64,000 nt of DNA from Thermoactinomyces sp. DSM 45892 (GTDB lineage Bacteria; Bacillota; Bacilli; Thermoactinomycetales; Thermoactinomycetaceae): NCBI RefSeq assembly GCF_900107305.1, contig NZ_FNPL01000017.1, forward strand, positions 16,080 through 80,079, given 5' to 3'. The position numbers and the translations under genes are program-made. The notes under the pieces were generated by a model. That model worked only from the letters and a program-made list of their open reading frames with translations. It ran no database searches and was not told the DNA's origin. This document shows, one piece after another, positions 33,707 to 42,798 of this stretch; the first letter of the stretch is position 1, and each line of letters begins with the position of its first letter.

Positions 33707-33720
33707 ATGAGGTGGCATCG

Positions 33721-34305
33721 ATGCGAATTGGTATCATGGGTGGAACCTTTGATCCGATACATCATGGTCATCTTTTAATCGCTGAACAAGCGAGAGAAGG
33801 AATGAACTTAGACCAGGTGTGGTTCGTCCCTGCAGGGGATCCACCGCATAAGAGACATAAAACCATTACCTCAGCCAAACACCGCCTACACATGGTGCAG
33901 TTAGCAACTGAAAACCATCCATGCTTTCAAGTGAAAGATATCGAAATCAAGAGATCAGGTCCTTCTTACACGCTCTTAACCATTCAGGAGTTTACGAAAC
34001 AGTATCCGGATGCCCATTTTTTTCTGATAATGGGCGAGGATATGGTGAAAAATTTACCAGAGTGGTATAGAATAGAGAAAATACTACAATATGTGCAGAT
34101 TATTGGACTACATCGACCAGGCACGAAGGCAGACGATATACCAAACTATATAGATAAGCACGTTTGTTGGATAGAAGATGTGGTTGAAATCAGATTGTCT
34201 TCTACTTTTGTTCAAAAACAAGTACGTTTGGGAAAATCCGTTCGTTACATGGTACCTGATCTAGTGGACCAATATATAAAGGAGCAAGGCTTGTATGGAT
34301 CTTGA
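33721..34305 (+). CDS. nadD: Nicotinate-nucleotide adenylyltransferase
   Basis: The 194-residue NAD biosynthesis enzyme has 'GIMGGTFDPIHHGHL' (nucleotidyltransferase GxFxxxHxGH) at the N-terminus and the late motif SSTFVQ (ISSTxxR-like). ATG 33721 lies 6 bp after GAGGTG; an in-frame GTG at 33712 overlaps that site. Its end overlaps yqeK by 11 bp, suggesting translational coupling. Confidence 0.95.
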   Translation: MRIGIMGGTFDPIHHGHLLIAEQAREGMNLDQVWFVPAGDPPHKRHKTITSAKHRLHMVQLATENHPCFQVKDIEIKRSGPSYTLLTIQEFTKQYPDAHFFLIMGEDMVKNLPEWYRIEKILQYVQIIGLHRPGTKADDIPNYIDKHVCWIEDVVEIRLSSTFVQKQVRLGKSVRYMVPDLVDQYIKEQGLYGS

Positions 34306-34885
34306 TGTTTTATTGCAAGCTACCAAAAAGCAGTTAAAACCAGAACGCTTTGAACATACCTTGCGTGTAGTGGATACCGCAGTCGAATTGGCCAAGCGGT
34401 TTGGTGCGGATCCGTCTAAAGCAAGGATTGCCTCCATTCTCCACGACTATTGTAAGTTCTGGTCTCGTGAACAGTTGACGCAGTGGATCAAGCGATACCA
34501 ATTGCCACTTGATTTGCTCCAATATCATAAGGAGATTTGGCATGCTCCTGTTGGTGCAGAAGTGGCTCGAGAAGTATTTGGCATAGTGGATGAAGATATT
34601 TTGCAAGCTATACGATCCCACACGGTTGGAAGGCCTGATATGTCTATTCTTGATAAAGTAGTGTATCTGGCTGATTACATTGAGCCGGGGAGAAAATTTC
34701 CTGGGGTAGATGGAGTACGTAGATTGGCCGAGATCGATTTAGATGTAGCAGTGCTACAAGCAATGGATAATACGATACTGTTTTTACAGTCACAAAAGCA
34801 ACCGGTTTATCCACTGGCGATTGCCGCTCGTGATGAGTTAAAACGAATGTTGTCTGGAAAGAGACTAAGGGAGGAATCCGTTTGA
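34295..34885 (+). CDS. yqeK: HD-domain Ap4A hydrolase YqeK
   Basis: The 196-residue HD-family protein has 'RFEHTLRVVDTAVELA', 'ASILHDYCK' (HD pair), then 'WHAPVGAEVA', 'AIRSHTVG' and 'VVYLADYIEPGR'. Orthologues split diadenosine tetraphosphate symmetrically. It overlaps nadD upstream and rsfS downstream (4 bp). Confidence 0.93.
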   Translation: MDLDVLLQATKKQLKPERFEHTLRVVDTAVELAKRFGADPSKARIASILHDYCKFWSREQLTQWIKRYQLPLDLLQYHKEIWHAPVGAEVAREVFGIVDEDILQAIRSHTVGRPDMSILDKVVYLADYIEPGRKFPGVDGVRRLAEIDLDVAVLQAMDNTILFLQSQKQPVYPLAIAARDELKRMLSGKRLREESV

Positions 34886-35226
34886 ATTTGTTGCATCTAG
34901 CACAACTAGCAGCCACAGTAGCTGAGGATAAAAAAGCTCATAGTGTTACCATATTGGACATTCGCGGCCTTTCCGTTTTTGCTGACTATTTTGTAGTCTG
35001 CCACGGTAACTCTCAAACTCAAGTTCAAGCAATTGTAACAGGCATAAAAGAAAAAATGAATGAAGAAGGGATTCCAATCCGTGGGGTCGAGGGTTTCCAA
35101 GATGCACGTTGGGTGCTTGTTGACCTTGGTGATGTAGTGGTTCATGTGTTTCACCGGGACGAGAGGGATTTCTACGATCTCGAACGCCTTTGGGGAGATG
35201 CTCCAAAAATCGATCTTGCTCAATAA
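34882..35226 (+). CDS. rsfS: Ribosomal silencing factor RsfS
   Basis: The 114-residue Iojap/RsfS protein binds uL14 and blocks subunit joining in stationary phase. Motifs: 'DIRGLSVFADYFVVCHGNS', 'GVEGFQDARWVLVDLGDVV' and 'VFHRDERDFYDLERLW'. The TTG start overlaps the yqeK stop. It is the last gene of the yqe operon before the leucyl T-box. Confidence 0.95.
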   Translation: MNLLHLAQLAATVAEDKKAHSVTILDIRGLSVFADYFVVCHGNSQTQVQAIVTGIKEKMNEEGIPIRGVEGFQDARWVLVDLGDVVVHVFHRDERDFYDLERLWGDAPKIDLAQ

Positions 35227-35274
35227 TGTGGTTGTAGAGAAGTAGATTGACAATTCGCGTAAACTTGCCTATAA

Positions 35275-35557
35275 TGGCAGATAACTATTTATAGACAAAG
35301 GCTATGATAAAGAGTAGTAGTAAGATTGTTTGCGTTTCAGAGAATTGGCGGTTGGTGCAAGCCAAGATGCAAAACCTTATGAACTCACTTTATTGCTCTA
35401 TAAGTGAACCTTAGTAACTTATAGCGTTTTGTCCGCGTTAAGGATAAATGAAGTGAGGATTGTTTTAGTAATCCTAACTAGGGTGGTACCGCGAGAAGAG
35501 AACAAACCTCTCGTCCCTAGCTTGATCAAGCTAGGGACGAGAGGTTTTTTAGTGTAG
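35275..35557 (+). promoter_or_regulatory. T-box riboswitch of leuS (leucine specifier CUC)
   Basis: The leader has a stem I apical segment GGCGGTTGGTGCAAGCC (35348-35364) and specifier GAA-CTC-A (CTC at 35384-35386), a leucine codon. The T-box/antiterminator AGGGTGGTACCGCG starts at 35480. A 20-bp terminator stem (35505-35524 with 35527-35546) ends in TTTTTT. Uncharged tRNA-Leu should favour readthrough into leuS. The 5' end is approximate. Confidence 0.93.
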
Positions 35558-35584
35558 AAACAGTTTATGAAGGAGGATGTAAAA

Positions 35585-38047
35585 ATGGAGTACATAGCAA
35601 AAGAGATTGAGCCGAAGTGGCAGGGGCTTTGGAAAGAGATACAGTTATATAAAACAGATGAGGATTTATCTAAGCCGAAGTATTATGCTTTAGAGCAATT
35701 TCCGTACCCTTCGGGGGAAGGCCTTCACATGGGACATATGCGGGTTTATTCGATTGGCGATGTAGTGGCCCGTTTTCGTCGCATGAACGGGTACCGTGTT
35801 TTGCATCCTATGGGAGCGGATGCTTTTGGTTTACCAGCGGAAAATGCCGCTATTGAACGAGGTGTAAATCCAAGAGAGCTAACGATCCGCAATATGGAGA
35901 AAATCAGACATGAGCAGGAATTAGTAGGTGTTTCCTATGATTGGGATCGTTATCTAGGTTCCTGCTTACCGGATTACTATCAGTTTACACAATGGTTATT
36001 CTTGCTGTTTTACGAGAAGGGCTTGGCTTACCGCAAAAAAGCATCTGTTAACTGGTGTCCAAAATGTGCGACTGTACTTGCAAATGAGCAAGTGGAGGAT
36101 GGTTGCTGTTGGCGTTGTGATTCAGAAGTGACGAAGAAAGATTTAGAGCAATGGTTCTTACGTATCACAGACTACTCTGATCGTCTGATAGAAGGATTAG
36201 ATCGTCTTCCAAAGTGGCCTGAACGGGTACGAACGATGCAACGAAATTGGATTGGAAAAAGCGAAGGAACGCATGTTACGTTTACCATTCCTGAATTGAA
36301 TGAGGAGCTAGTTACAGTATTTACAACACGAGCTGACACTTTATACGGTGTGTCGTATATCGTGCTTGCTCCGGAACATCCGTTAGTAGAGAAATTGATA
36401 ACAGGAAAGCCACAAGAGACGGAGATTCAAGACTTTGCTCAGCAGATGAAGAAGGCTACGGAAATCGAGCGTACCTCTACAGATGCAGAAAAAACTGGGT
36501 ACTTTACAGGGTCTTATGCGATTCATCCACTAACAGGGCAACAAGTGCCGATTTGGGTGGCCAATTATGTGTTGATGGATTATGGGACTGGGGCAGTCAT
36601 GGGTGTACCTGCACATGATGAGCGCGATTTTTCGTTTGCGAAGAAGTATGATCTGCCGATTCAAGTGGTGATTGGGCCGGTAGAGGGTCAATTGGAACTT
36701 CCTTTAGAGGTGGCATTTACGGAAGATGGCGTGTTAGTGAATTCTGACCGATTTGATGGAATGGCGAATCGTGATGCGATCAAGGCGATTGCCGACCATT
36801 TAGAAGAAACATCATTAGGCGGGTCGACTGTAAATTATCGTTTGCGTGATTGGTTGATCTCCCGTCAACGTTACTGGGGGACACCGATCCCGATTGTATA
36901 CTGTGATGATTGTGGAACAGTCCCGATTCCAAAAGAACAATTGCCCGTTGTGTTGCCAGAAGATGTTGTATTCGACGGGAAACGCAATCCACTAACCACG
37001 TCCGAGACATTTGCATATACGGCTTGTCCGAACTGCGGTCATGAGAAAGCCCGACGTGAAACCGATACGATGGATACGTTCATGGATTCATCATGGTACT
37101 ATTTACGGTTTACTGATTCGGCTAATGAAATGCTTCCTTTTGACTCGAAAAAGGCAAATGAATGGATGGGCGTTGACGAGTATATTGGCGGTATTGAACA
37201 TGCGGTACTCCACTTGCTGTATTCTCGCTTTTTTACCAAAGTATTATTTGATGCGGGGATGGTTGATCAGGATGAGCCGTTCCATAGCTTGTTAACACAG
37301 GGGATGGTTTTAAAAGGTGGCTTCAAGATGTCGAAATCCAAGGGGAATGGAGTTAGCCCGTTGGAAATCATCGATAAATATGGTGCTGACACCGCTCGCC
37401 TCTTTATCCTGTTTGCTGCCCCACCTGAGCGCGACTTGGAGTGGAGTGATAGCGGGGTAGAAGGTAGTTATCGTTTCTTGAACCGTGTGTGGCGTCTGGT
37501 TGTCCAGCATCTTGATTTGTTTAAGCAAGAGTTGCCGATTTCTCCTGAGCTGAGCAGTTCAGCAAAAGAACTGCGCCGTTTGCTACATGCGACGATTCAG
37601 AAGGTAACGCATGAGATTGGAGAACGGAGCCATTTTAATACAGCTGTTAGTTCGATTATGGAGCTTGTAAATGGCATTAACGCATATCCAGCCGATGCCG
37701 ATCGTGTTGTATTGAAGGAGTCTCTGGAGTCCTTGGTGGTCTTGCTGGCCCCGTTTGTTCCGCATATTACGGAAGAGTTATGGCATTTGATTGGACATCG
37801 TGATAGTGTGCATCTAGCTACATGGCCGAAAGCGGATGAATCGGCACTCGTGCAAGATGAGGTCGAGATTGTCGTTCAGATCAATGGAAAAATGCGTGGC
37901 AAGATTGTAGTTCCAGCTGGAGCGGATCGTGCAGAGATTGAGAAACAAGCGATGGGGCAACAGGCGATTCAGACGTGGTTGGAAGAAACAGTGGTACGAA
38001 AAGTGATAGTGGTGCCTGGGAAATTGATTAATATTGTAGCCAATTAA
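35585..38047 (+). CDS. leuS: Leucyl-tRNA synthetase
   Basis: The 820-residue class Ia synthetase has the HIGH-type motif 'PYPSGEGLHMGHMR', a zinc-knuckle CPKCATVLANEQV with CCWRC, the CP1 editing domain with 'TTRADTLYGVSYIVLAPEH' and 'YGTGAVMGVPAHDERD', and KMSKS in 'GFKMSKSKGNGV'. Length is usual for bacterial LeuRS. ATG at 35585 follows GGAGG by 8 bp; an ATG 18 bp earlier overlaps the site. Controlled by the T-box leader. Confidence 0.97.
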   Translation: MEYIAKEIEPKWQGLWKEIQLYKTDEDLSKPKYYALEQFPYPSGEGLHMGHMRVYSIGDVVARFRRMNGYRVLHPMGADAFGLPAENAAIERGVNPRELTIRNMEKIRHEQELVGVSYDWDRYLGSCLPDYYQFTQWLFLLFYEKGLAYRKKASVNWCPKCATVLANEQVEDGCCWRCDSEVTKKDLEQWFLRITDYSDRLIEGLDRLPKWPERVRTMQRNWIGKSEGTHVTFTIPELNEELVTVFTTRADTLYGVSYIVLAPEHPLVEKLITGKPQETEIQDFAQQMKKATEIERTSTDAEKTGYFTGSYAIHPLTGQQVPIWVANYVLMDYGTGAVMGVPAHDERDFSFAKKYDLPIQVVIGPVEGQLELPLEVAFTEDGVLVNSDRFDGMANRDAIKAIADHLEETSLGGSTVNYRLRDWLISRQRYWGTPIPIVYCDDCGTVPIPKEQLPVVLPEDVVFDGKRNPLTTSETFAYTACPNCGHEKARRETDTMDTFMDSSWYYLRFTDSANEMLPFDSKKANEWMGVDEYIGGIEHAVLHLLYSRFFTKVLFDAGMVDQDEPFHSLLTQGMVLKGGFKMSKSKGNGVSPLEIIDKYGADTARLFILFAAPPERDLEWSDSGVEGSYRFLNRVWRLVVQHLDLFKQELPISPELSSSAKELRRLLHATIQKVTHEIGERSHFNTAVSSIMELVNGINAYPADADRVVLKESLESLVVLLAPFVPHITEELWHLIGHRDSVHLATWPKADESALVQDEVEIVVQINGKMRGKIVVPAGADRAEIEKQAMGQQAIQTWLEETVVRKVIVVPGKLINIVAN

Positions 38048-38051
38048 CAAC

Positions 38052-38084
38052 AATAGACCTAGAGGGATTTCTTCTAGGTCTATT
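38052..38084 (+). terminator. Terminator of leuS
   Basis: AATAGACCTAGA (38052-38063) pairs with 38073-38084, then T-rich. Confidence 0.75.
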
Positions 38085-38186
38085 TTATGAGTCTAGTGAA
38101 TGACAACTCTTGGTAAAAGGTTCACCATAAATCCACCAAATTTACTTTGTACAATGAGGTTATGAATAATAAAGGATGTGTTTCTC

Positions 38187-38873
38187 ATGCAACATTCTCT
38201 TTTAGTTGTTGATGATGAACAAAAGGTACTCGATATTATCTGTCCGTACTTAGAGCAAGAAGGGTTTCGCGTCTCTTCCGCCACGACTGGAAATGAGGCG
38301 ATTCGAAAAGTAGAGGAGATTAAGCCTGATTTAGTAGTGCTAGATTGGATGCTTCCAGAGAAGAGTGGACTTGATATTTGCCGGGAAATTCGTGGGATTT
38401 CTGGAATTGCTGTGATTATGCTGACAGCGAAAACAGAGGAGATGGACCGGGTATTAGGCTTAGAGATGGGCGCCGATGATTATATGACGAAGCCATTTAG
38501 TTTGCGGGAGCTTTCTGCACGAATTCGCTCTGTTCTTCGGCGTGTAAGTAGCAAAAAATCAGATGAAGAAGTTCTACAACGTGGAGACCTGCTTATTGAT
38601 GTGGAAAAAGTGCGTGTGTGGAAGAATGAAGAAGAGGTTTTCTTAACGGCTGGAGAATTTCAAATCCTATATACACTGGCTAAACGCCCGGGAGTGGTTT
38701 ATAGTCGACTTCAATTATTACAAGCAACGACAGGGGACGCCTACATCAACTACGAACGAAGTATTGATAGTCATGTCAGCCACTTGCGTAAAAAAATTGG
38801 TGACGGAGAGAGCGGTGTCCGCTATATTCAAACGGTCCATGGTTTAGGCTATCGTTTCCGAGAAGATCGATGA
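38187..38873 (+). CDS. OmpR-family response regulator
   Basis: The 228-residue protein has a receiver domain with DD at 9-10, phospho-acceptor Asp53 in VLDWMLPEKSG and Lys in 'MTKPFSLREL'. A winged-helix DNA-binding domain of the OmpR/PhoB type has 'LTAGEFQILYTLAKRPGVV' and 'SHVSHLRKKIG'. ATG 38187 lies 10 bp after AAAGGA. The stop overlaps the kinase start (ATGA). The signal and regulon are unknown. Confidence 0.9.
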   Translation: MQHSLLVVDDEQKVLDIICPYLEQEGFRVSSATTGNEAIRKVEEIKPDLVVLDWMLPEKSGLDICREIRGISGIAVIMLTAKTEEMDRVLGLEMGADDYMTKPFSLRELSARIRSVLRRVSSKKSDEEVLQRGDLLIDVEKVRVWKNEEEVFLTAGEFQILYTLAKRPGVVYSRLQLLQATTGDAYINYERSIDSHVSHLRKKIGDGESGVRYIQTVHGLGYRFREDR

Positions 38874-40219
38874 AAGTTAGGACAAAGCTACTCGTTTCGT
38901 TATTCGTTCTCATCGTCTTTATGGGAACGGTTTATTATGGGATCTCCTATCTATATTCGAAAAATTTGTTTTCCCAGTATGTGCAGGAGAGTCAGAAGGA
39001 GTACGCGAGGCAACTTGCCAACTACTATAAGAAGAATGAATCATGGGCGGGCATTGAAAATTACATCAATAAAAAGCTTTTAGGTGAGAAGCAAAAAAGT
39101 TCATCTGAATGGGTTCGTGATATTAAAATTTATGATGCCCACGATCATTTGTTGGTTTCGGAAAATGTGCCAAACCGTTCGGTGGAGGGGAAAATACAAA
39201 CAGATCAATATCCGATTCTCTATGAAGGGACACAAGTCGGGGTTGTAGAGATTACAGGAACGACACCACTCGGTCTTTTAATGGCGGAACAGCAGGTATT
39301 TCGTACGATCTCATTTGGGACGCTGACTGGAATCGTATGTACTTCCATTATTGCTTTGTTACTCGGAGCTTGGATCACCAAAATCTTCACGAGACCTCTT
39401 GGGACGATTTTGCAAGGGATTCAAAGGGTGAAAGATGGAGACCTGCAAACGCAATTAAAGCTGGATACGCAGGATGAATTTGGAGAGGTAGCCAATTCAT
39501 TTGATCTGATGACACAAAAGCTATATAAAACGGAGCAGGCTAGGACTCATCTTGTGGCGGATGTGGCACATGAGCTTCGAACTCCGTTAACGATTATTCA
39601 AGGGCAGCTTGAGTTGATCCAGCAAGGAATTAAGCCGGCTGAGCCTTCTACTTTGCTACCGATTCAGGATGAAGTGGCTCGTTTAACACGGCTGGTTCAA
39701 GATTTGCATCAGTTATCGTTGGCAGAAGTAGGAAAGCTACCATTGGAGAAAAAGAAGGTATCATTGCGCCAATTACTGGAGCAGATTACCAGTATGTATC
39801 AATTTGAAGCAGAAGAGCGGAAGATCCAATTACGGTTTGAAACAGAGATCGACGATGCGTCATCATATGTGCAGATCGATCCAAATCGGATTACGCAAGT
39901 GATTGTAAACCTATTATCGAATGCGTTTGCTTATACCCCAGAAGAAGGGAAAATCCTCGTCACGTTAGAGAAATCCATAGTAGGCGGTCTTCTCATGAGG
40001 GTTATGGATACGGGCTCGGGTATTGATCCGGAACATCTTCCTTATTTATTTGATCGCTTTTATCGAGCGGATACGAATCGATCTAGACAAGAGGGTGGTA
40101 CGGGTCTTGGACTTGCGATTGCAAAGGAATTTGTAGAGGCGCATGGTGGTACGATTACGGTAGCTAGCGAGAAGGGTAGAGGAACTTGCTTTAAGATTCA
40201 TGTTCCCATAAAGGGATAA
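38870..40219 (+). CDS. Sensor histidine kinase
   Basis: This 449-residue membrane kinase has transmembrane segments at about 8-28 and 147-170 with an extracytoplasmic sensor between. HAMP lies at about 171-223, then the H-box DVAHELRTP (His234), N-box NLLSNAFAY, G1 'DTGSGIDPEHL' and G2 'GGTGLGLAIAKE'. It is paired with the upstream response regulator by a 4-bp overlap. The 120-residue sensor region is not a domain I can name. Confidence 0.92.
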   Translation: MKVRTKLLVSLFVLIVFMGTVYYGISYLYSKNLFSQYVQESQKEYARQLANYYKKNESWAGIENYINKKLLGEKQKSSSEWVRDIKIYDAHDHLLVSENVPNRSVEGKIQTDQYPILYEGTQVGVVEITGTTPLGLLMAEQQVFRTISFGTLTGIVCTSIIALLLGAWITKIFTRPLGTILQGIQRVKDGDLQTQLKLDTQDEFGEVANSFDLMTQKLYKTEQARTHLVADVAHELRTPLTIIQGQLELIQQGIKPAEPSTLLPIQDEVARLTRLVQDLHQLSLAEVGKLPLEKKKVSLRQLLEQITSMYQFEAEERKIQLRFETEIDDASSYVQIDPNRITQVIVNLLSNAFAYTPEEGKILVTLEKSIVGGLLMRVMDTGSGIDPEHLPYLFDRFYRADTNRSRQEGGTGLGLAIAKEFVEAHGGTITVASEKGRGTCFKIHVPIKG

Positions 40220-40225
40220 GTCGAT

Positions 40226-40249
40226 CCTAGTAGACATGGCTCTACTGGG
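40226..40249 (+). terminator. Terminator of the two-component operon
   Basis: CCTAGTAG pairs with CTACTGGG, followed by a T-rich run. Confidence 0.65.
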
Positions 40250-40371
40250 GTTCTTTATTTTTTAAAAATTGAAACAAAAACAATCTTTTGGTAGTATAAG
40301 GAAAGAAGTTGTCTAGCTTTCTCTTTATCTGTACGTTCATATATCACATTTTTGCGAAAGAGTGGGTAAAT

Positions 40372-40632
40372 ATGTCCGAGATAAAGTTTTGGTATGACGA
40401 GTCGATTGAGCGCCTTATCATCCTTAACTTAGATAACCAGAAGCGAGTGGTGTACCGTAGTAAGAAGAGGATTGAAAAATTCCTCAGCACATATGATCTA
40501 GCTCTATCTAATTGCAAAGGCGTATTTCTGGATGTGGACCGGGTAGGTGTGTTTAAGGATGGGGAACGAGAATTTTCGCCGTTTAGATGGCTTAGAAAAA
40601 AAGATCATACGGTTAGTGAATCGATTGAATAA
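40372..40632 (+). CDS. Hypothetical 86-residue protein
   Basis: This small soluble protein opens MSEIKFWYDESIERLII and is rich in charged residues with beta-hairpin-like alternation. I recognise no family. ATG 40372 has a weak AAAGAGTGGG site; the longer frame from 40309 is hydrophobic and lacks a site. It lies 73 bp before comEA and may be co-transcribed. Confidence 0.5.
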   Translation: MSEIKFWYDESIERLIILNLDNQKRVVYRSKKRIEKFLSTYDLALSNCKGVFLDVDRVGVFKDGEREFSPFRWLRKKDHTVSESIE

Positions 40633-40705
40633 AGAATGCAGGACAAGCCTTTGCAGGGTTTGTCTTTTTTTTGAGGAAATATATGGATATAGGAGGTTGG
40701 ACGGA

Positions 40706-41338
40706 ATGTTATCCAGATGGACGGATCGAGAGAAAAAGCTGGTAGTAGCATTAAGTGTAGTGGTTTTGTGCTTGTTGGCAGTTCTTCTGTTTAGAGGAGA
40801 GGGGTGGCTGAGTGCAGAAGGTCCTCCTGTGAAAAATGTAGAGAAATCTCAAGATTGGCTTGATCAAAACGAGAAAATGGCATTGGTTCCCCCAAAACGA
40901 GAAAGTGTACAGCTATTTGTTGTAGATGTAAAAGGTGCAGTCAAAAAGCCAGGGATTTATCAATTTAAAAAAGCAACTCGATTATATGAAGTGATTGAAA
41001 CAGCGGGTGGAAGTACGGATGAGGCAGATTTGAAAAAGGTAAACCTAGCTCAAGAAATCGCGGACGGATCGGTACTCTACATCCCTCGGAAGGGTGAAGA
41101 GAGTCAGCCGTTAGTAGGGCAAGCCGATTCAAGTGATCGAAATGGCAAGGTTGCGATTAATTCGGCGAGTAGCAAAGAATTAGAAGAATTACCGGGAGTG
41201 GGAGCGGCAAAAGCAGAAGCGATCATTCAATATCGAGAGAAAAACGGCCCTTTTAAACGAGTGGGAGATATTGCGAAGGTGCCAGGGATTGGAGAGAAGT
41301 TATTAGCACGCTTTAAGGATAAAATTACGGTGCCATAG
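40706..41338 (+). CDS. comEA: Competence DNA receptor ComEA
   Basis: The 210-residue protein has one N-terminal membrane anchor (about 11-31), an SLBB/OB-like domain ('FVVDVKGAVKKPGIYQF') and a C-terminal double helix-hairpin-helix ('NSASSKELEELPGVGAAKA' and VPGIGEKLLARF) that binds double-stranded DNA at the surface for ComEC. GGAGG before ATG 40706 decides the start. comEB is absent; rocD intervenes before comEC. Confidence 0.93.
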   Translation: MLSRWTDREKKLVVALSVVVLCLLAVLLFRGEGWLSAEGPPVKNVEKSQDWLDQNEKMALVPPKRESVQLFVVDVKGAVKKPGIYQFKKATRLYEVIETAGGSTDEADLKKVNLAQEIADGSVLYIPRKGEESQPLVGQADSSDRNGKVAINSASSKELEELPGVGAAKAEAIIQYREKNGPFKRVGDIAKVPGIGEKLLARFKDKITVP

Positions 41339-41339
41339 A

Positions 41340-41379
41340 AAAGAAGCTCTCGCCATTTTGGTTTGGCAAGAGCTTCTTT
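41340..41379. terminator. Bidirectional terminator
   Basis: AAAGAAGCTCTCGCC (41340-41354) pairs with 41365-41379 with one wobble. Confidence 0.75.
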
Positions 41380-41389
41380 AATAGGGGGA

Positions 41390-42580
41390 CTAGGCCATGA
41401 TTTTCCGTACTTTTTCTAATGCAAGGTCTAGTTCTTCCTTTGTAATCGTAAGCGGTGGTGCAAATCGGATTGTGTTATCATGAGTCTCTTTACAAAGAAG
41501 TCCTTCTGCCATCAATGCTTCGCAGTATGGACGAGCTTTTTCGTGGAGTTCCATGCCGATAAACAAGCCTTTTCCGCGTACTTCTTTTATGATTGGATTT
41601 TGAATTTTTTCCAGTTCTTGTTTAAAGTATTCGCCTAGCTCACGAGAATGCTTTGGAAGTTCATCCTCAGCTAGTACGTCTAGAGCAGCGATGGCAACAG
41701 CACAAGCGAGGGGGTTGCCACCGAAAGTAGAACCATGGGAGCCTGGCTCAAATACGCCGAGGATATCGGTGTTTGCCGCTACGGCAGAGATTGGCATGAC
41801 ACCACCGCCAAGCGCTTTCCCCATGATATACATATCTGGATGTACCTCTTCCCAATCACATGCAAATGCTTGTCCAGTACGCCCGAATCCAGTTTGGATC
41901 TCATCGGCTACAAATAATACGTTGTTTTCTTTACAGATTTCGAGAGCGGATTTTAGATAGCCAGCCGGAGGAACGATTACGCCTGCTTCCCCTTGAATCG
42001 GTTCTAAGATAAAGGCAGCCGTATTGGGAGTGATAGCGGCTTTTAAGGCTTCTAAATCTCCATAAGGTACAAGTTTAAAGCCAGGTGTGAGTGGACCAAA
42101 TCCGCGTGTGTATTCAGGATTGGATGAGAGAGAGACAGTTGTTACCGTACGTCCGTGGAAGTTATCTTCACATACGATGATTTCTGCTTGATTATCTGGC
42201 ACTTTCTTTACATCATAAGCCCAGCGACGAACGGCTTTGATAGCGGTTTCAACCGCTTCCGCACCTGTATTCATCGGTAGAATCATTTCTTTGCCTGTTA
42301 GCTCAGATAATTTTTCATAAAAAGTACCTAGTTGCGCATTGTGAAAGGCACGAGAAGTTAACGTGATTTGATCCGCTTGATCTTTTAATGCTTGAATTAA
42401 ACGTGGATGGCGGTGTCCATGATTTAATGCAGAGTAAGCGGAAAGCATGTCCATATAACGATTTCCATCTGCATCTTCGACCCAAACTCCTTCACCGTGT
42501 GTGAGAACGATCGGAAGTGGATGGTAATTTCGTGCACCATATTTTTCAGTTAAATCGATTAGATCTTTATTCTTCGACAT
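41390..42580 (-). CDS. rocD: Ornithine aminotransferase
   Basis: The 396-residue class III PLP aminotransferase converts ornithine and 2-oxoglutarate to glutamate semialdehyde in arginine use. Motifs: '[17 protein letters not shown]', NFHGRT, '[14 protein letters not shown]', and the PLP lysine in '[12 protein letters not shown]'. AGGGGG precedes the start. It sits between comEA and comEC on the opposite strand, a rearrangement compared with the comEA-comEB-comEC order of B. subtilis. Confidence 0.93.
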   Translation of the reverse strand: MSKNKDLIDLTEKYGARNYHPLPIVLTHGEGVWVEDADGNRYMDMLSAYSALNHGHRHPRLIQALKDQADQITLTSRAFHNAQLGTFYEKLSELTGKEMILPMNTGAEAVETAIKAVRRWAYDVKKVPDNQAEIIVCEDNFHGRTVTTVSLSSNPEYTRGFGPLTPGFKLVPYGDLEALKAAITPNTAAFILEPIQGEAGVIVPPAGYLKSALEICKENNVLFVADEIQTGFGRTGQAFACDWEEVHPDMYIMGKALGGGVMPISAVAANTDILGVFEPGSHGSTFGGNPLACAVAIAALDVLAEDELPKHSRELGEYFKQELEKIQNPIIKEVRGKGLFIGMELHEKARPYCEALMAEGLLCKETHDNTIRFAPPLTITKEELDLALEKVRKIMA

Positions 42581-42798
42581 AATGAACCCCCTGTTCAGAA
42601 TACTATTCCCCTATATTGTATGGAACTTACTTGCTAAGATCAATCAAATGTATGTTCACTCATAGGTGTGCATAAAGTTGAGGGTTTTTGTGTCTATTGG
42701 TGATGAAAAATGCATAAAAAGAATGTCAAAAGAAGGAAAAATTTAGGTAATAGAAGAAGAGGAATAGAGTAGAGATGATACAGAAAGTAGCGAAGTAG

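Noticed and set aside
36780..37295. Several antisense frames inside leuS
   Set aside because: They are shadows of a strongly conserved gene with no start signals.
40547..40705. Long N-terminal extension of comEA
   Set aside because: It overlaps the preceding small gene out of frame; GGAGG before ATG 40706 and the membrane anchor set the start.
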